Assembly: GCA_944382705.1 (NCBI GenBank)
Contig: CALWNE010000046.1
Coordinates: 25,250 to 89,249 of the forward strand
Source of the DNA: an uncultured Allofournierella sp.
GTDB taxonomy: Bacteria > Bacillota > Clostridia > Oscillospirales > Ruminococcaceae
DNA: 64,000 bases
Direction of reading: 5' to 3'
Positions 26,184 to 34,561 of the stretch are shown here, in pieces. The notes beneath the pieces are model-generated. The model saw only the letters and a list, made by a program, of their open reading frames with translations, was not told the DNA's origin and did not search any database. How positions within the stretch are numbered: position 1 is the first letter of the stretch; every line of letters starts with the position of its first letter. The translations under genes and the position numbers were made by a program.

Positions 26184-26230
26184 CAAAAGCCCCACCGAAG
26201 CAGGAGTGCAGACGGTGGGGCTTTGTTGTT
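26184..26230 (+). terminator. birA terminator
   Basis: Stem AAAGCCCCACCG/CGGTGGGGCTTT (26187-26197 region with 26213-26224), then GTTGTT. About 30 bases after the birA stop. Confidence 0.75.
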
Positions 26231-26307
26231 TGCGGTGCAAGGGTGTACCCATGCCTGCAAACAGAGAACTATGGAAAGGTAAGTAACAAAACAAGGGGAA
26301 AAACTAG

Positions 26308-26389
26308 CCTCGGCGCACCAAGACGCAGAACTTTACCGGGCGGCGCCACCTGGTACCTGCCTGCTGCGTGCAGCAGTGTGTGCCGAAGG
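26308..26389 (+). ncRNA. candidate structured RNA, three-way junction
   Basis: P1 pairs 26308-26318 with 26378-26389 (11 bp, one bulged A). P2 pairs 26334-26340 with 26349-26355 (7 bp). P3 is the 26361-26376 hairpin (6-7 bp). P1 and P2 each need a G-U pair in plus-strand RNA that would be C-A on the other strand, which favours plus-strand transcription. It ends six bases before the minus-strand gmk stop. I see no clear promoter or terminator for it, and no known RNA family. Confidence 0.3.
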
Positions 26390-26394
26390 AAGAA

Positions 26395-27090
26395 TCAGTT
26401 CCGTTTGATGGACAAAATCTCATTGGCCAAATCGGACTGAATGGGGAATTCACTCCCGATGTAGCTGGCCAGAAAGGTTTTCATGCTATTGCGGCTGTAC
26501 CGGTTTCCGTGGATAATCTGGCCCAAACGGCGAACGGTTTTTTCCACCGTGTCGTTAATCAGGATATAGTCATACTGCTCGGCACAGAGCACCTCCTCCT
26601 GTGCGGTGCTCAACTGCTCCTGAATCTGCGCTTCGCTCCGTGTGCTGCCTTGGCGCAGCCGCTGCTCCAGCTCGCTCCAGGAGGGGGGCATGATGAAAAT
26701 CAAGGTAGCATCCGGGCAGAAGGTGCGTACCTTCATGGCACCAATGACATCAATGTCCAAAATCACATTGCGGCCGGCTTTGCGCAGACTTTCCACTGCA
26801 TTGCGGGGAGTGCCGTAGCCAATGCCGTTCTTGTAGCCGTATTCCAGCAGTTGATTGGTGCGAATCAGCCGGTCGAATTCATCGTGGGTTACAAAATAGT
26901 GGTCGTCGCCGTCTTCTTCATCTGGGCGCTGGGGGCGGGTGGTAACGGTAACGCACTTACAGGCGTTGGGGTGCTGGGCGATGTATTCGCGAATTACGGT
27001 GCTTTTGCCCACGCCATTGGGGCCGGAGATGATGACCAACTGGCCATATTCTGCGATTTTATCAAAATAGGATTTGTTGTTGCTCGTCAT
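26395..27090 (-). CDS. guanylate kinase-like protein, divergent
   Basis: 231 residues against about 205 for Gmk. The P-loop is SGPNGVGKST (22-31), then TTRPQRPDEEDGDD (GMP-binding), YGTPRNAVES and LDIDVIGA. Several family residues differ: the lid segment reads RLRQGSTRSEAQIQEQL, so two arginines normally there (RG and the arginine before the hydrophobic residue) are glutamine or absent; LDxDxQGA has isoleucine for glutamine; and the N-Y-Y-G-T stretch is GIGYGT. It may be a weak or repurposed paralogue, with the housekeeping gmk elsewhere (there is no rpoZ beside it). It has its own promoter. Confidence 0.7.
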   Translation of the reverse strand: MTSNNKSYFDKIAEYGQLVIISGPNGVGKSTVIREYIAQHPNACKCVTVTTRPQRPDEEDGDDHYFVTHDEFDRLIRTNQLLEYGYKNGIGYGTPRNAVESLRKAGRNVILDIDVIGAMKVRTFCPDATLIFIMPPSWSELEQRLRQGSTRSEAQIQEQLSTAQEEVLCAEQYDYILINDTVEKTVRRLGQIIHGNRYSRNSMKTFLASYIGSEFPIQSDLANEILSIKRN

Positions 27091-27142
27091 AATGGGAAAC
27101 CACCTTTCTTAGATAACTGGGAGTATGGGTCCCTGTACCTAT

Positions 27143-27171
27143 ATTATGATACTTGATTTGTGAAAAGTCAA
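27143..27171 (-). promoter_or_regulatory. promoter of the guanylate kinase-like gene
   Basis: On the minus strand: TTGACT (27166-27171), 17 bases, CATAAT (27143-27148), about 55 bases before the start. Confidence 0.65.
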
Positions 27172-27249
27172 TAAAATATTTTTTAAAATAGAATAATATT
27201 AGAGTGAAAAGCATATAAAATCGCTGGAAATAATGCGTCCAACCAGCTT

Positions 27250-27300
27250 AAAACAAACAGAAAAACACCCGCAAACCCCAGGGGGCATTGCGGGTGTTTT
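27250..27300 (-). terminator. terminator after the Nudix gene
   Basis: A 13-bp stem (27262-27274 with 27288-27300) with inner GC pairing, followed on the minus strand by TCTGTTTGTTTT. Confidence 0.75.
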
Positions 27301-27324
27301 GATACGGTGCGTGGAAAGTTTGCC

Positions 27325-27795
27325 TTAGGCAAGGGGGAGAGGGCTTCCGTTCAGGATAGCCTGGCACAGGTGCGGGCCCTGGTAGCGCAGGGTGAGCAGA
27401 AAGAAGGGTTGCCCCTGCGCCAACAGTTTTAAGAAGATTCGGTCACCTTCCCAGAGGGGAAGCTCCGGAACCTGGCTTTTGTGCACCCACTGAAGCTGAC
27501 CTTCGGCACAGTCCTGTACAGTGCCGGAAAAACCACAGCTGGTAAACAGGTGCATATATTCCGTAGGCCATTCATCGGAAACAAAGGTTACAATCCCCCG
27601 GCACTGCCAGCTGTTCAGGGTAAGACCTGTTTCTTCGGTTACTTCTCGCCGCAGACATTCGTCTGGGCTCTCTCCGGGTTCAAATTTGCCGCCCACGCCA
27701 ATCCACTTGCCTGCGTTAGGGTCCTGGTTCTTTTTGGTGCGGTGCAGCATCAAATAACAATCGTTTTGCTCAATGTAGCATAGGGTAGTGTTCAT
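27325..27795 (-). CDS. Nudix hydrolase (MutT-like)
   Basis: 156 residues. The Nudix box is complete: GKFEPGESPDECLRREVTEE followed by TGL, matching G-x5-E-x7-R-E-x2-E-E-x-G. The layout (TTLCYIEQNDCYLMLHRT, GKWIGVGGKFE, and later MHLFTSCGF) resembles 8-oxo-dGTP or related nucleoside triphosphate diphosphatases, but substrate cannot be told. The start ATG 27795 has AGAGGG eight bases upstream and begins the conserved region. It starts 19 bases after the double glycosyltransferase stop, so it is probably cotranscribed with it. Confidence 0.88.
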   Translation of the reverse strand: MNTTLCYIEQNDCYLMLHRTKKNQDPNAGKWIGVGGKFEPGESPDECLRREVTEETGLTLNSWQCRGIVTFVSDEWPTEYMHLFTSCGFSGTVQDCAEGQLQWVHKSQVPELPLWEGDRIFLKLLAQGQPFFLLTLRYQGPHLCQAILNGSPLPLA

Positions 27796-27814
27796 GCTTG
27801 TTGCCCTCTGACAG

Positions 27815-30322
27815 TTATACAGGCGCTTTGCCAAATACAATGCCCACCAGCTTGCGTTTTACACGCTTTAAAAAAGACTTTGTGGAGCGAACGGAAGCTT
27901 TGGCAAGAGAAACGGATAAACGCAGTATGTACCGGCCTCCACGCCAAAGGATACGCAGAATGGATTTGGCAGAGGACTTGATGCAGCGCAGACCTCGTTT
28001 GAAAAAGCAGAGGAACTGTACGCCCTTGCGATAAAAGAAGGAGCAGCCTTTTTCCAGCCACAACAAAATCTGAAGCAACAGGCAGAGGAAGGTGGGTTTT
28101 CCGGCCGTAAGGAGCAATTGGTTTTGCTGCTTCAAACGCAGGGTTTCCTGCTGCAATTCTTTAATTTGCAAGCCCCGCTCGGCATTTTCGTCGTAGGTTT
28201 TTTGGAGCTTGGCCCGCAATTCCTTGAGCTGAATGCCCCGCTCGGCTTTTTCGTCGTAGGTTTTTTGCAGTTTGGCCCGCAATTCCTTGAGCTGAACGCC
28301 TCGCTCAGCCTTTTCATCGTAGGTTTTTTGCAGCAGTTTCTGTTTTTGGAAACAATCCACTCGAAAGGAAGCAGGTGCAATTACAAGGGTGGAAAATTCC
28401 ATGGCCTCCGTCAGAGGCAGGTAGCAGTACAAAAAGTTTTCTGCAAAGGACAAATTTGCATAAATGCGAATGGCATTTTGCAGCAAACGATGCATGAAAT
28501 GCCGCACATAGTAAGACTGGGTATCGCTCCAGTTGGTCTGGTTTTCAAATCGATGCACCAGCTCAGTATAAGACCGATAGTATCCATAGCTGTGAGCAAA
28601 GCTAGCCTGCTGGGTCATGATTGAATTTTTACGGTATCTCCGCTTGAAGTAGCAGTTGGGTACCCAGGCGGTTTTGGGGGCACAGCACATGGAAATGCAG
28701 GTAAAGAAGTTATCCTCATGCAGGATGCGGGGAATAAACCAGAGATTCAGCTCCTGCCAGTAGCTGCGGCGGATAAACTGCAAGCAGCAGGAGGAATAGA
28801 GCTCGCGGTTTGATTCCATTGCGGCCAGCATATCAATACCGGGGCGGGCCTGGGAATAATCGTTCCGGCGGTGGTATAAATGGATGTTGTTGCGCACAAA
28901 CTGCTCCTCTACCTCGGGGTCATCGCTGAAGCAATCCGCATCAAAGTAAATAATGGACAAATCCTCGGCGCAGGCCTTGCGGTACAATTCCTCCAGTGCT
29001 TCACTGCTGAGGATATCGTCTCCATCCATAAAATAAATATATTCACCACAGGCTTCCTTCAGGCCATGGTTGCGGGCAACGGAAAGTCCGCTGTTCTTTT
29101 GGGAGATTACCGTAAACCGGCTATCACGCCGGGCGTAATCCAGGGCGATTTCCAGGCTTTGGTCCTCGGAACCATCGTTCACACAAATAATTTGAATGTT
29201 TTTGAGGGTTTGGTTGACAATGCTGTCCAAACAGGGCTTGAGGTACTCTCCGATGTTATAGATAGGGACAATTACAGATACAGCATAGGGTTGATTGGTG
29301 CATCTTTGCAAGCACTCATATACAGTGGAATACTGCTTCAGCAAGCCGTTTTGCCGGACAGTATCCATCTGTAAGACCAGATCTTTAATTTTTTTATAGT
29401 TTTCCGAAAAATCGGCGTAAAACTCCGCCGGTTCATTTAAGAGATCCTTCCATAGAAAATCCAGTTCTGCCAGCGCAGAAAGGATTTTTTGACGAGGGAT
29501 GATTTCTGTCATGGTGTTCAGGTTGAACAGGATGCCGGAGAAAAACAGCTTGCAATAACTCTTTTTCAGCAGAGGGAACAACTGGTGCTGCTGAAGAGTG
29601 TGATAGATGGCCGCATAGGCTTGCACAAAGCAGCATGGATTCTTTGCTTTACCGCTTTGGATATTGCCGCCTTGCCCGATTCGGTAATTGGTGAAGGGAA
29701 GGTTTACCCAGGTGATGCGCTCCGCCAATGCCAGGGCGCACATGGTAAAATAGACATCGTTGGAGTTTTGCAGCGGCTGAAATTGTAGTTGTTGAGCCAG
29801 AATAAAGGAACGGCGGAACGCTTTGGTCCAGGGAGCAGGGGTGGTGATGGTAAGCAGGTTGTCCGGCAAATCGTTTCGATTGAATACGGTGCGCTCGCCA
29901 ATTAAATCTTTGCGCAGGTAGCTGGGCATATCCCGATATTCCTGTTTGACATGATGATAGGTGCGGCCGCCAAACAAAACCACATCAGCATCCTGCTGCG
30001 TGGCTTGCTCATAGACAGCTTGGAGCATTTGGGGTTCAAAAAAATCGTCGGAATCCAAAAAGATTACATACTCGCCCTGGGCAACTTCCAGGCCCTTGTT
30101 GCGGGCAACGCCTGCGTACAGGTTTTTTTGTTTGATAACACGAATTCGGGAATCCTTGTTCTGGTACTGTTCCAGCAGCTCTAAAGAACCATCGGTGGAG
30201 CCATCGTCCACACAGATAATCTCAAAGTTTTGAAGGGTTTGCGCAAGGATGCTGTCAAGGCATTGGCCAAGATAGGGTGCAGTGTTATACACGGGAAGAA
30301 TAACAGAAACATTTAGCTGCAT
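27815..30322 (-). CDS. double family 2 glycosyltransferase with heptad-repeat segment
   Basis: 835 residues. Two GT2 domains: 5-220 (VSVILPVYNTAPYL, IICVDDGSTDGS, FLDSDDFFEP) and 347-560 (VSVIVPIYNIGEYL, IICVNDGSEDQS, FMDGDDILSS). Both keep their DxD metal motifs. Residues 664-726 are three 21-residue (three-heptad) repeats of LQKTYDEKAERGxQLKELRA type, likely coiled coil. The last 100 residues are hydrophobic then strongly basic (RKLVG, KRGLR), suggesting membrane association. Two active domains in one chain suggest a polymerase adding alternating sugars, as in some capsule or hyaluronan-type enzymes. It has its own promoter and a 150-base leader. Confidence 0.88.
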   Translation of the reverse strand: MQLNVSVILPVYNTAPYLGQCLDSILAQTLQNFEIICVDDGSTDGSLELLEQYQNKDSRIRVIKQKNLYAGVARNKGLEVAQGEYVIFLDSDDFFEPQMLQAVYEQATQQDADVVLFGGRTYHHVKQEYRDMPSYLRKDLIGERTVFNRNDLPDNLLTITTPAPWTKAFRRSFILAQQLQFQPLQNSNDVYFTMCALALAERITWVNLPFTNYRIGQGGNIQSGKAKNPCCFVQAYAAIYHTLQQHQLFPLLKKSYCKLFFSGILFNLNTMTEIIPRQKILSALAELDFLWKDLLNEPAEFYADFSENYKKIKDLVLQMDTVRQNGLLKQYSTVYECLQRCTNQPYAVSVIVPIYNIGEYLKPCLDSIVNQTLKNIQIICVNDGSEDQSLEIALDYARRDSRFTVISQKNSGLSVARNHGLKEACGEYIYFMDGDDILSSEALEELYRKACAEDLSIIYFDADCFSDDPEVEEQFVRNNIHLYHRRNDYSQARPGIDMLAAMESNRELYSSCCLQFIRRSYWQELNLWFIPRILHEDNFFTCISMCCAPKTAWVPNCYFKRRYRKNSIMTQQASFAHSYGYYRSYTELVHRFENQTNWSDTQSYYVRHFMHRLLQNAIRIYANLSFAENFLYCYLPLTEAMEFSTLVIAPASFRVDCFQKQKLLQKTYDEKAERGVQLKELRAKLQKTYDEKAERGIQLKELRAKLQKTYDENAERGLQIKELQQETLRLKQQNQLLLTAGKPTFLCLLLQILLWLEKGCSFFYRKGVQFLCFFKRGLRCIKSSAKSILRILWRGGRYILRLSVSLAKASVRSTKSFLKRVKRKLVGIVFGKAPV
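28145..28333 (-). repeat. three 63-bp tandem repeats in the double glycosyltransferase
   Basis: Three near-identical 63-base units (21 codons each) encode the heptad-repeat segment, residues 664-726. High DNA identity points to recent expansion, so copy number may vary between strains. Confidence 0.85.
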
Positions 30323-30481
30323 TGAAAGATTCCGTCCTTTTTGTGTTTTTGGGAGTTACCGCTCACCTGACCGCAGATAACGCCTCGGTACAGGATGATT
30401 TCCGCATGGGTAAACTACATGAAGAATTGCCGGTTCAAATACACTTGAATCGGCAATCTGCTCAGTTCTTATTTAAAGTTA

Positions 30482-30511
30482 ATTATAATGTTTTTTGTCA
30501 GATAAAGTCAA
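30482..30511 (-). promoter_or_regulatory. promoter of the double glycosyltransferase gene
   Basis: On the minus strand: TTGACT (30506-30511), 18 bases, TATAAT (30482-30487). The leader of about 150 bases contains an imperfect 13-bp stem (near 30426-30456). Confidence 0.6.
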
Positions 30512-30546
30512 GATAGAACGACCTGACCAAAGATTAATAGGACTGC

Positions 30547-32076
30547 TTACTGGTCGTACCAATAGGTGCGATCCATGCTTCGGTATTGCAGCGCTTCTGC
30601 CAGGTGTGCAGCTTGGATTTGGGGGCTGCCTGCCAAATCGGCAATGGTGCGGCTTACCTTCAGGATGCGATCGTAGGCACGGGCGGAAAGGCCCAGACTG
30701 TCGAAAGCTTTGTGAAGCATGGCGGCGGCGGTGCTGTCCAGCTGGCATACCTGCCGAATTCCCCGGCTGGTAAGGTGAGCGTTGCACAAAACCCCGGTGG
30801 TCTCGTACCGCTGCTGCTGGATGGCACGGGCAGCCATGACCCGCTCCAGGATAGCCTGGCTGGACTCTCCTGCCTGGCTGCTGCTAATTTCCTCGTACAG
30901 AACCGGGCTAACCTCCACATGCAGGTCGATGCGGTCCAACAAAGGGCCGGAGATACGCTGGCGATACCGATCCACCGCACTGGGGGTACAGGTGCAGGCC
31001 CGTGTGGGATGACCGAAATACCCGCATTTACAGGGGTTCATGGCGGCCAGCAGCAAAAACTGGCTGGGATAGGTGGCACTGCCGCTGGCCCGGCTGATGG
31101 TAACCACCCCATCCTCCACCGGTTGGCGCAGCACCTCCAGGGTATCCCGGCTGAATTCCGGAAGTTCATCCAAAAACAGCACTCCGTTGTGGGCAAGGCT
31201 CACCTCACCGGGGCGGATGTGCGCACCGCCGCCAGCCAGGGCGGCACAGCTTACGCTATGATGCGGGCTGCGGAAGGGCCGGCAGGTGAGCAGACCGGAA
31301 CCGGAAGGAAGCAAGCCGGCTACAGAATAAATTTTAGTGGTATCCACGGCTTCCTGCCGGGTAAGGGGCGGAAGGATGCCCGGCATTCGCTTGGCAAGCA
31401 TGGATTTGCCGGTGCCCGGAGGGCCCAACAGCAGCACATTGTGCATACCCGCAGCGGCAATTTCCAGTGCCCGGCGGGCTGCCAGCTGGCCCTTTACATC
31501 GGCAAAATCCGGCACATCCAGGGCCGAGCCAGCAAAGAAATCCGGACAGGGGACCGGCTGCAAAGGTTTTTCTCCCGTGAGGTGCTCCACCACTTCCCGG
31601 GCAGTATTGGCGGCATAAACGGTGAGGCTGCCTGCACTGGCGGCTTCTGCTGCATTTTGGGCAGGCACAAACAGCTGGGTAATGCCCGCCTCGGCCGCCG
31701 CAAGGGCCATGGGCAGAATGCCGGTGATGGGCCGCAGACTGCCATCCAGCGAAAGCTCGCCCACAAAGGCCAGGTGGTCTGGCAAGGGGGCCAGCTGGCC
31801 AGCGGCGCACAGCAGGGCAAGAAAAACCGGCAGGTCATATACGGGGCCGGTTTTGCGCAGATGCGCCGGGGCCAGATTAACGGTAATACGGCTGGCTGGC
31901 CAGGCAAACCCAAGGTTCTTGATGGCGCTGCGCACCCGGTCGGCTGCTTCTTTTACGGCGCTGTCTGGAAGGCCCACGATGGAAAATTGCGGCAATCCGC
32001 CGCTGATGTCCGCTTCGGCAGTTACAGCAAAGCCGGAAAGACCATTTACTCCAAAACTTTGTATCTTTGCAAACAT
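30547..32076 (-). CDS. comM: YifB/ComM-type magnesium chelatase-like AAA+ ATPase
   Basis: 509 residues, full length. N-terminal Lon-like fold (ISGGLPQFSIVGLPDSAVKEA, ITVNLAPAHLRKTG), then the AAA+ domain with Walker A LLGPPGTGKSMLA near residue 216, Walker B GVLFLDELPEF and sensor segments, a zinc-like CKCGYFGHPTRACTC insertion, and a C-terminal Mg-chelatase domain (SARAYDRILKVSRTIADL). ComM is a hexameric branch-migration helicase that helps integrate DNA taken up in transformation; the Firmicutes version is often by dprA, which is not seen here. It has its own promoter. Confidence 0.93.
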   Translation of the reverse strand: MFAKIQSFGVNGLSGFAVTAEADISGGLPQFSIVGLPDSAVKEAADRVRSAIKNLGFAWPASRITVNLAPAHLRKTGPVYDLPVFLALLCAAGQLAPLPDHLAFVGELSLDGSLRPITGILPMALAAAEAGITQLFVPAQNAAEAASAGSLTVYAANTAREVVEHLTGEKPLQPVPCPDFFAGSALDVPDFADVKGQLAARRALEIAAAGMHNVLLLGPPGTGKSMLAKRMPGILPPLTRQEAVDTTKIYSVAGLLPSGSGLLTCRPFRSPHHSVSCAALAGGGAHIRPGEVSLAHNGVLFLDELPEFSRDTLEVLRQPVEDGVVTISRASGSATYPSQFLLLAAMNPCKCGYFGHPTRACTCTPSAVDRYRQRISGPLLDRIDLHVEVSPVLYEEISSSQAGESSQAILERVMAARAIQQQRYETTGVLCNAHLTSRGIRQVCQLDSTAAAMLHKAFDSLGLSARAYDRILKVSRTIADLAGSPQIQAAHLAEALQYRSMDRTYWYDQ

Positions 32077-32136
32077 GGCAAAACTCCTGTTCCCCTGCCC
32101 GTTTCAGGGCAGATACGGTACCTTTTGGTTAATTAA

Positions 32137-32165
32137 AGTATAACGCCCCTTGCCAATGTACACAA
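32137..32165 (-). promoter_or_regulatory. comM promoter
   Basis: On the minus strand: TTGTGT (32160-32165), 17 bases, TATACT (32137-32142), about 60 bases before the start. Confidence 0.5.
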
Positions 32166-32275
32166 GGGCAAAGGGCAGGGAATAAAAAGGATTGCATCGT
32201 TTGAACAGGGCGGCCCGCTGCACCGGAACAGCAGCCGATAAAAAACAAAACAGCAGCGGGAGCTGGCCAGGTGAC

Positions 32276-32304
32276 TTGCACAAATAAAAACGCTATATTA
32301 TAAT
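32276..32304 (+). promoter_or_regulatory. phosphoglucomutase promoter
   Basis: TTGCAC (32276-32281), 17 bases, TATAAT (32299-32304). Confidence 0.65.
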
Positions 32305-32400
32305 GCAACTATACGGACTGAAAAATAACAATCTGCCACGGTCCGCATTTATGAAGATTTTGCCCCCAAACCAAAATTTATCAAGGAGCAGGTGTTTGCA

Positions 32401-34113
32401 ATGTACAAAAGTGAATACGAGCGCTGGTTGGCATATGAGCTGGATGATGCTGATTTGAAGCCCGAATTAGAATCGGTGAAGGATAACGATGAGGCCATTC
32501 AGGACCGATTTGCGGTGTCGCTGCAATTCGGTACCGCAGGTTTGCGTGGCGTGATTGGTGCAGGTACCAATCGCATGAATGTTTATGTAGTGCGTCAGGC
32601 AACCCAGGGCTTGGCCAACTGGGTTAAAACCCAGGGGGGAAGCCAGACTGTGGCCATCAGCTACGACAGCCGCATCAAAAGTGATGTGTTTGCAAAGGCA
32701 GCCGCTGAGGTGCTGGCAGCCAATGGAGTAAAAGTGCGGATTTACTCTGCCCTCATGCCCGTTCCGGCTTTGAGCTTTGCCACCCGCTATTACGGCTGCA
32801 ACGCAGGCATTATGATTACTGCAAGCCACAACCCCGCCAAGTACAACGGCTACAAGGCCTATGGTCCCGATGGCTGCCAGATGACCGACGAAGCCGCCGC
32901 TGTGGTGTATGATGAGATTCAAAAAACCGATGTACTCACCGGTGCAAAGTCCATCTCCTTTGAGGAGGGCGTGGCACAGGGATTGATTCAGTATGTGGGT
33001 GAGGACTGCTGCGAGGCCCTGTATAAAGCCATCGAAAGCCGCAGCGTGCGCCCCGGCCTGTGCGAGACCGCCGGCCTCAAGCTGGTGTACAGCCCCCTGA
33101 ATGGCAGCGGCCTGGTGCCCGTTACCCGTGTACTGGCGGACATTGGCATTACGGATGTTACCATTGTGCCGGAACAGAAGGACCCGGACGGCAATTTCCC
33201 CACCTGCCCCTATCCCAACCCGGAAATCTTTGAGGCGCTGCGCTTGGGCCTTGAACTGGCCGAAAAAGAGGGCGCAGACCTGATGCTGGCCACCGACCCC
33301 GATGCAGACCGTGTGGGCATTGCTGTGCGCTGCAAGGACGGCAGCTACCAGCTGCTCAGCGGCAATGAGGTGGGTGTACTGCTGCTGGATTATATCTGCA
33401 AGGCCCGCATCGAAAAGGGCACCATGCCCCAGAATCCTGTTATGGTAAAGAGCATTGTATCCACTCCTTTGGCGGATGTGGTAGCTGCTCACTATGGCGT
33501 AGAGTGCCGGAATGTGCTCACCGGGTTTAAGTGGATTGGCGACCAGATTGCCCAGCTGGAGGCTGCCGGCGAAGTGGAACGCTTTGTGTTTGGCTTTGAG
33601 GAGAGCTATGGTTACCTGGCTGGCTCCTATGTGCGGGATAAGGATGCCATTGTTGGCAGTATGCTGATTTGCGAGATGGCTGCCTACTACCGCAGCATCG
33701 GTTCTTCCATTAAGGAGGAGCTGGAGCGTATCTACGCAACCTTCGGCCGCTATCTGAACCTGGTGGACAGCTTTGAGTTCCCGGGTCTGTCGGGCATGGA
33801 TAAGATGGCAGGCATTATGCAGCGGCTGCGGCAGGAACCTTTGAAAGAGATTGCAGGATACAAGGTGCAGTGCGTGGAAGATTATAAAGCACGCACAATC
33901 ACGGATTTGACCACTGGCCAGGTGAGTGCCATCCAGCTGCCTGCATCCAATGTGCTGATTTACCGTTTGGGGGGTGGCGCAAGCGTAGTGGTGCGCCCCA
34001 GTGGCACCGAGCCCAAAATCAAAACCTACTTCACCACTCTAGGCAAGAATCTGGAAGAAGCCCAGCAGCAGAAAGACGCACTGGCTCAGGCACTTGAACC
34101 AGTGCTGGCATAA
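32401..34113 (+). CDS. phospho-sugar mutase (phosphoglucomutase/phosphomannomutase family)
   Basis: 570 residues, the length of Firmicutes PgcA-type alpha-phosphoglucomutase. Domain landmarks: FGTAGLRGVIGAG, the phosphoserine loop MITASHNPAKYNGYK (serine near residue 144), metal loop DPDADRVG, sugar loop GFEESYGYLAG and phosphate loop RPSGTEPKIKTY. It interconverts glucose-6-phosphate and glucose-1-phosphate, feeding UDP-glucose and so Ugd and Glf substrates. ATG 32401 is used; GTG 32392 is too close to the AAGGAG site. It has its own promoter and terminator and precedes the capsule-regulation genes. Confidence 0.93.
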   Translation: MYKSEYERWLAYELDDADLKPELESVKDNDEAIQDRFAVSLQFGTAGLRGVIGAGTNRMNVYVVRQATQGLANWVKTQGGSQTVAISYDSRIKSDVFAKAAAEVLAANGVKVRIYSALMPVPALSFATRYYGCNAGIMITASHNPAKYNGYKAYGPDGCQMTDEAAAVVYDEIQKTDVLTGAKSISFEEGVAQGLIQYVGEDCCEALYKAIESRSVRPGLCETAGLKLVYSPLNGSGLVPVTRVLADIGITDVTIVPEQKDPDGNFPTCPYPNPEIFEALRLGLELAEKEGADLMLATDPDADRVGIAVRCKDGSYQLLSGNEVGVLLLDYICKARIEKGTMPQNPVMVKSIVSTPLADVVAAHYGVECRNVLTGFKWIGDQIAQLEAAGEVERFVFGFEESYGYLAGSYVRDKDAIVGSMLICEMAAYYRSIGSSIKEELERIYATFGRYLNLVDSFEFPGLSGMDKMAGIMQRLRQEPLKEIAGYKVQCVEDYKARTITDLTTGQVSAIQLPASNVLIYRLGGGASVVVRPSGTEPKIKTYFTTLGKNLEEAQQQKDALAQALEPVLA

Positions 34114-34146
34114 GAATTGCAGCGTTTGCTGTAAAATAGCCTTTCA

Positions 34147-34179
34147 CGGGCAGCTCCTTAGGGGCTGCCCGCTTTTGTT
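34147..34179 (+). terminator. phosphoglucomutase terminator
   Basis: Stem CGGGCAGC/GCTGCCCG (34147-34154 with 34164-34171) followed by CTTTTGTT. Confidence 0.75.
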
Positions 34180-34262
34180 AATGGATTTTGCAGAAAAAAG
34201 ATTTTTTAAAAATACAAGGTTTGTGCCTATTGCTAAAAAATGGTCAAAACAGGTTTGAAATA

Positions 34263-34291
34263 TTGCAGATAACAAAAGAGTGTGATATAAT
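34263..34291 (+). promoter_or_regulatory. promoter of the wzz-kinase-phosphatase operon
   Basis: TTGCAG (34263-34268), 17 bases, TATAAT (34286-34291). Confidence 0.65.
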
Positions 34292-34297
34292 CTGACA

Positions 34298-34561
34298 CGA
34301 TAATAACATGAAACATGTAGTAGGGAAGTTCTGGAAACCCTGTTTGCGAATGAATTGCGAATTTTAATTATGCATTTTCAATGATGCAATTTTGCTGTGC
34401 AGCAGCCAGTGTGTTTAGAAAGAAATTCGTGTGTTTTGTGTTTTCGCTTTAATAATAGAACATTCAGCAAAGACAAACTTACCAAATACTGATTTTTTTA
34501 ATTATGGAATAAAAATGATAAACAGCACGCTGGCTGTTGAGTGAATTCAGGGGGTCGAAGA
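34298..34561 (+). promoter_or_regulatory. long 5' leader of the wzz operon
   Basis: About 260 untranslated bases between the promoter and the Wzz-like start. It contains several small hairpins: ACATG-AAA-CATGT near 34306, a TGCAT/ATGCA pairing near 34373-34396, GCTG-TG-CAGC near 34395, and CAGC-x-GCTG near 34523. I cannot match it to a known riboswitch or to the Bacillus EAR element, but leaders of this length often regulate capsule operons. Confidence 0.35.

Larger units (their letters stand above)
32077..32400. other. divergent intergenic region comM / phosphoglucomutase
   Basis: 324 bases holding the promoters of both genes and nothing else I can support. Confidence 0.5.

Noticed and set aside
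26300..26395. T-box-like GGTACC/GGTGG sequence on the minus strand
   Set aside because: It follows the gmk-like stop rather than preceding a gene on that strand, and the specifier and antiterminator structure is missing.
28145..28333. CRISPR-like regular repeats
   Set aside because: The repeats are contiguous without spacers and encode three heptads each in a continuous reading frame.
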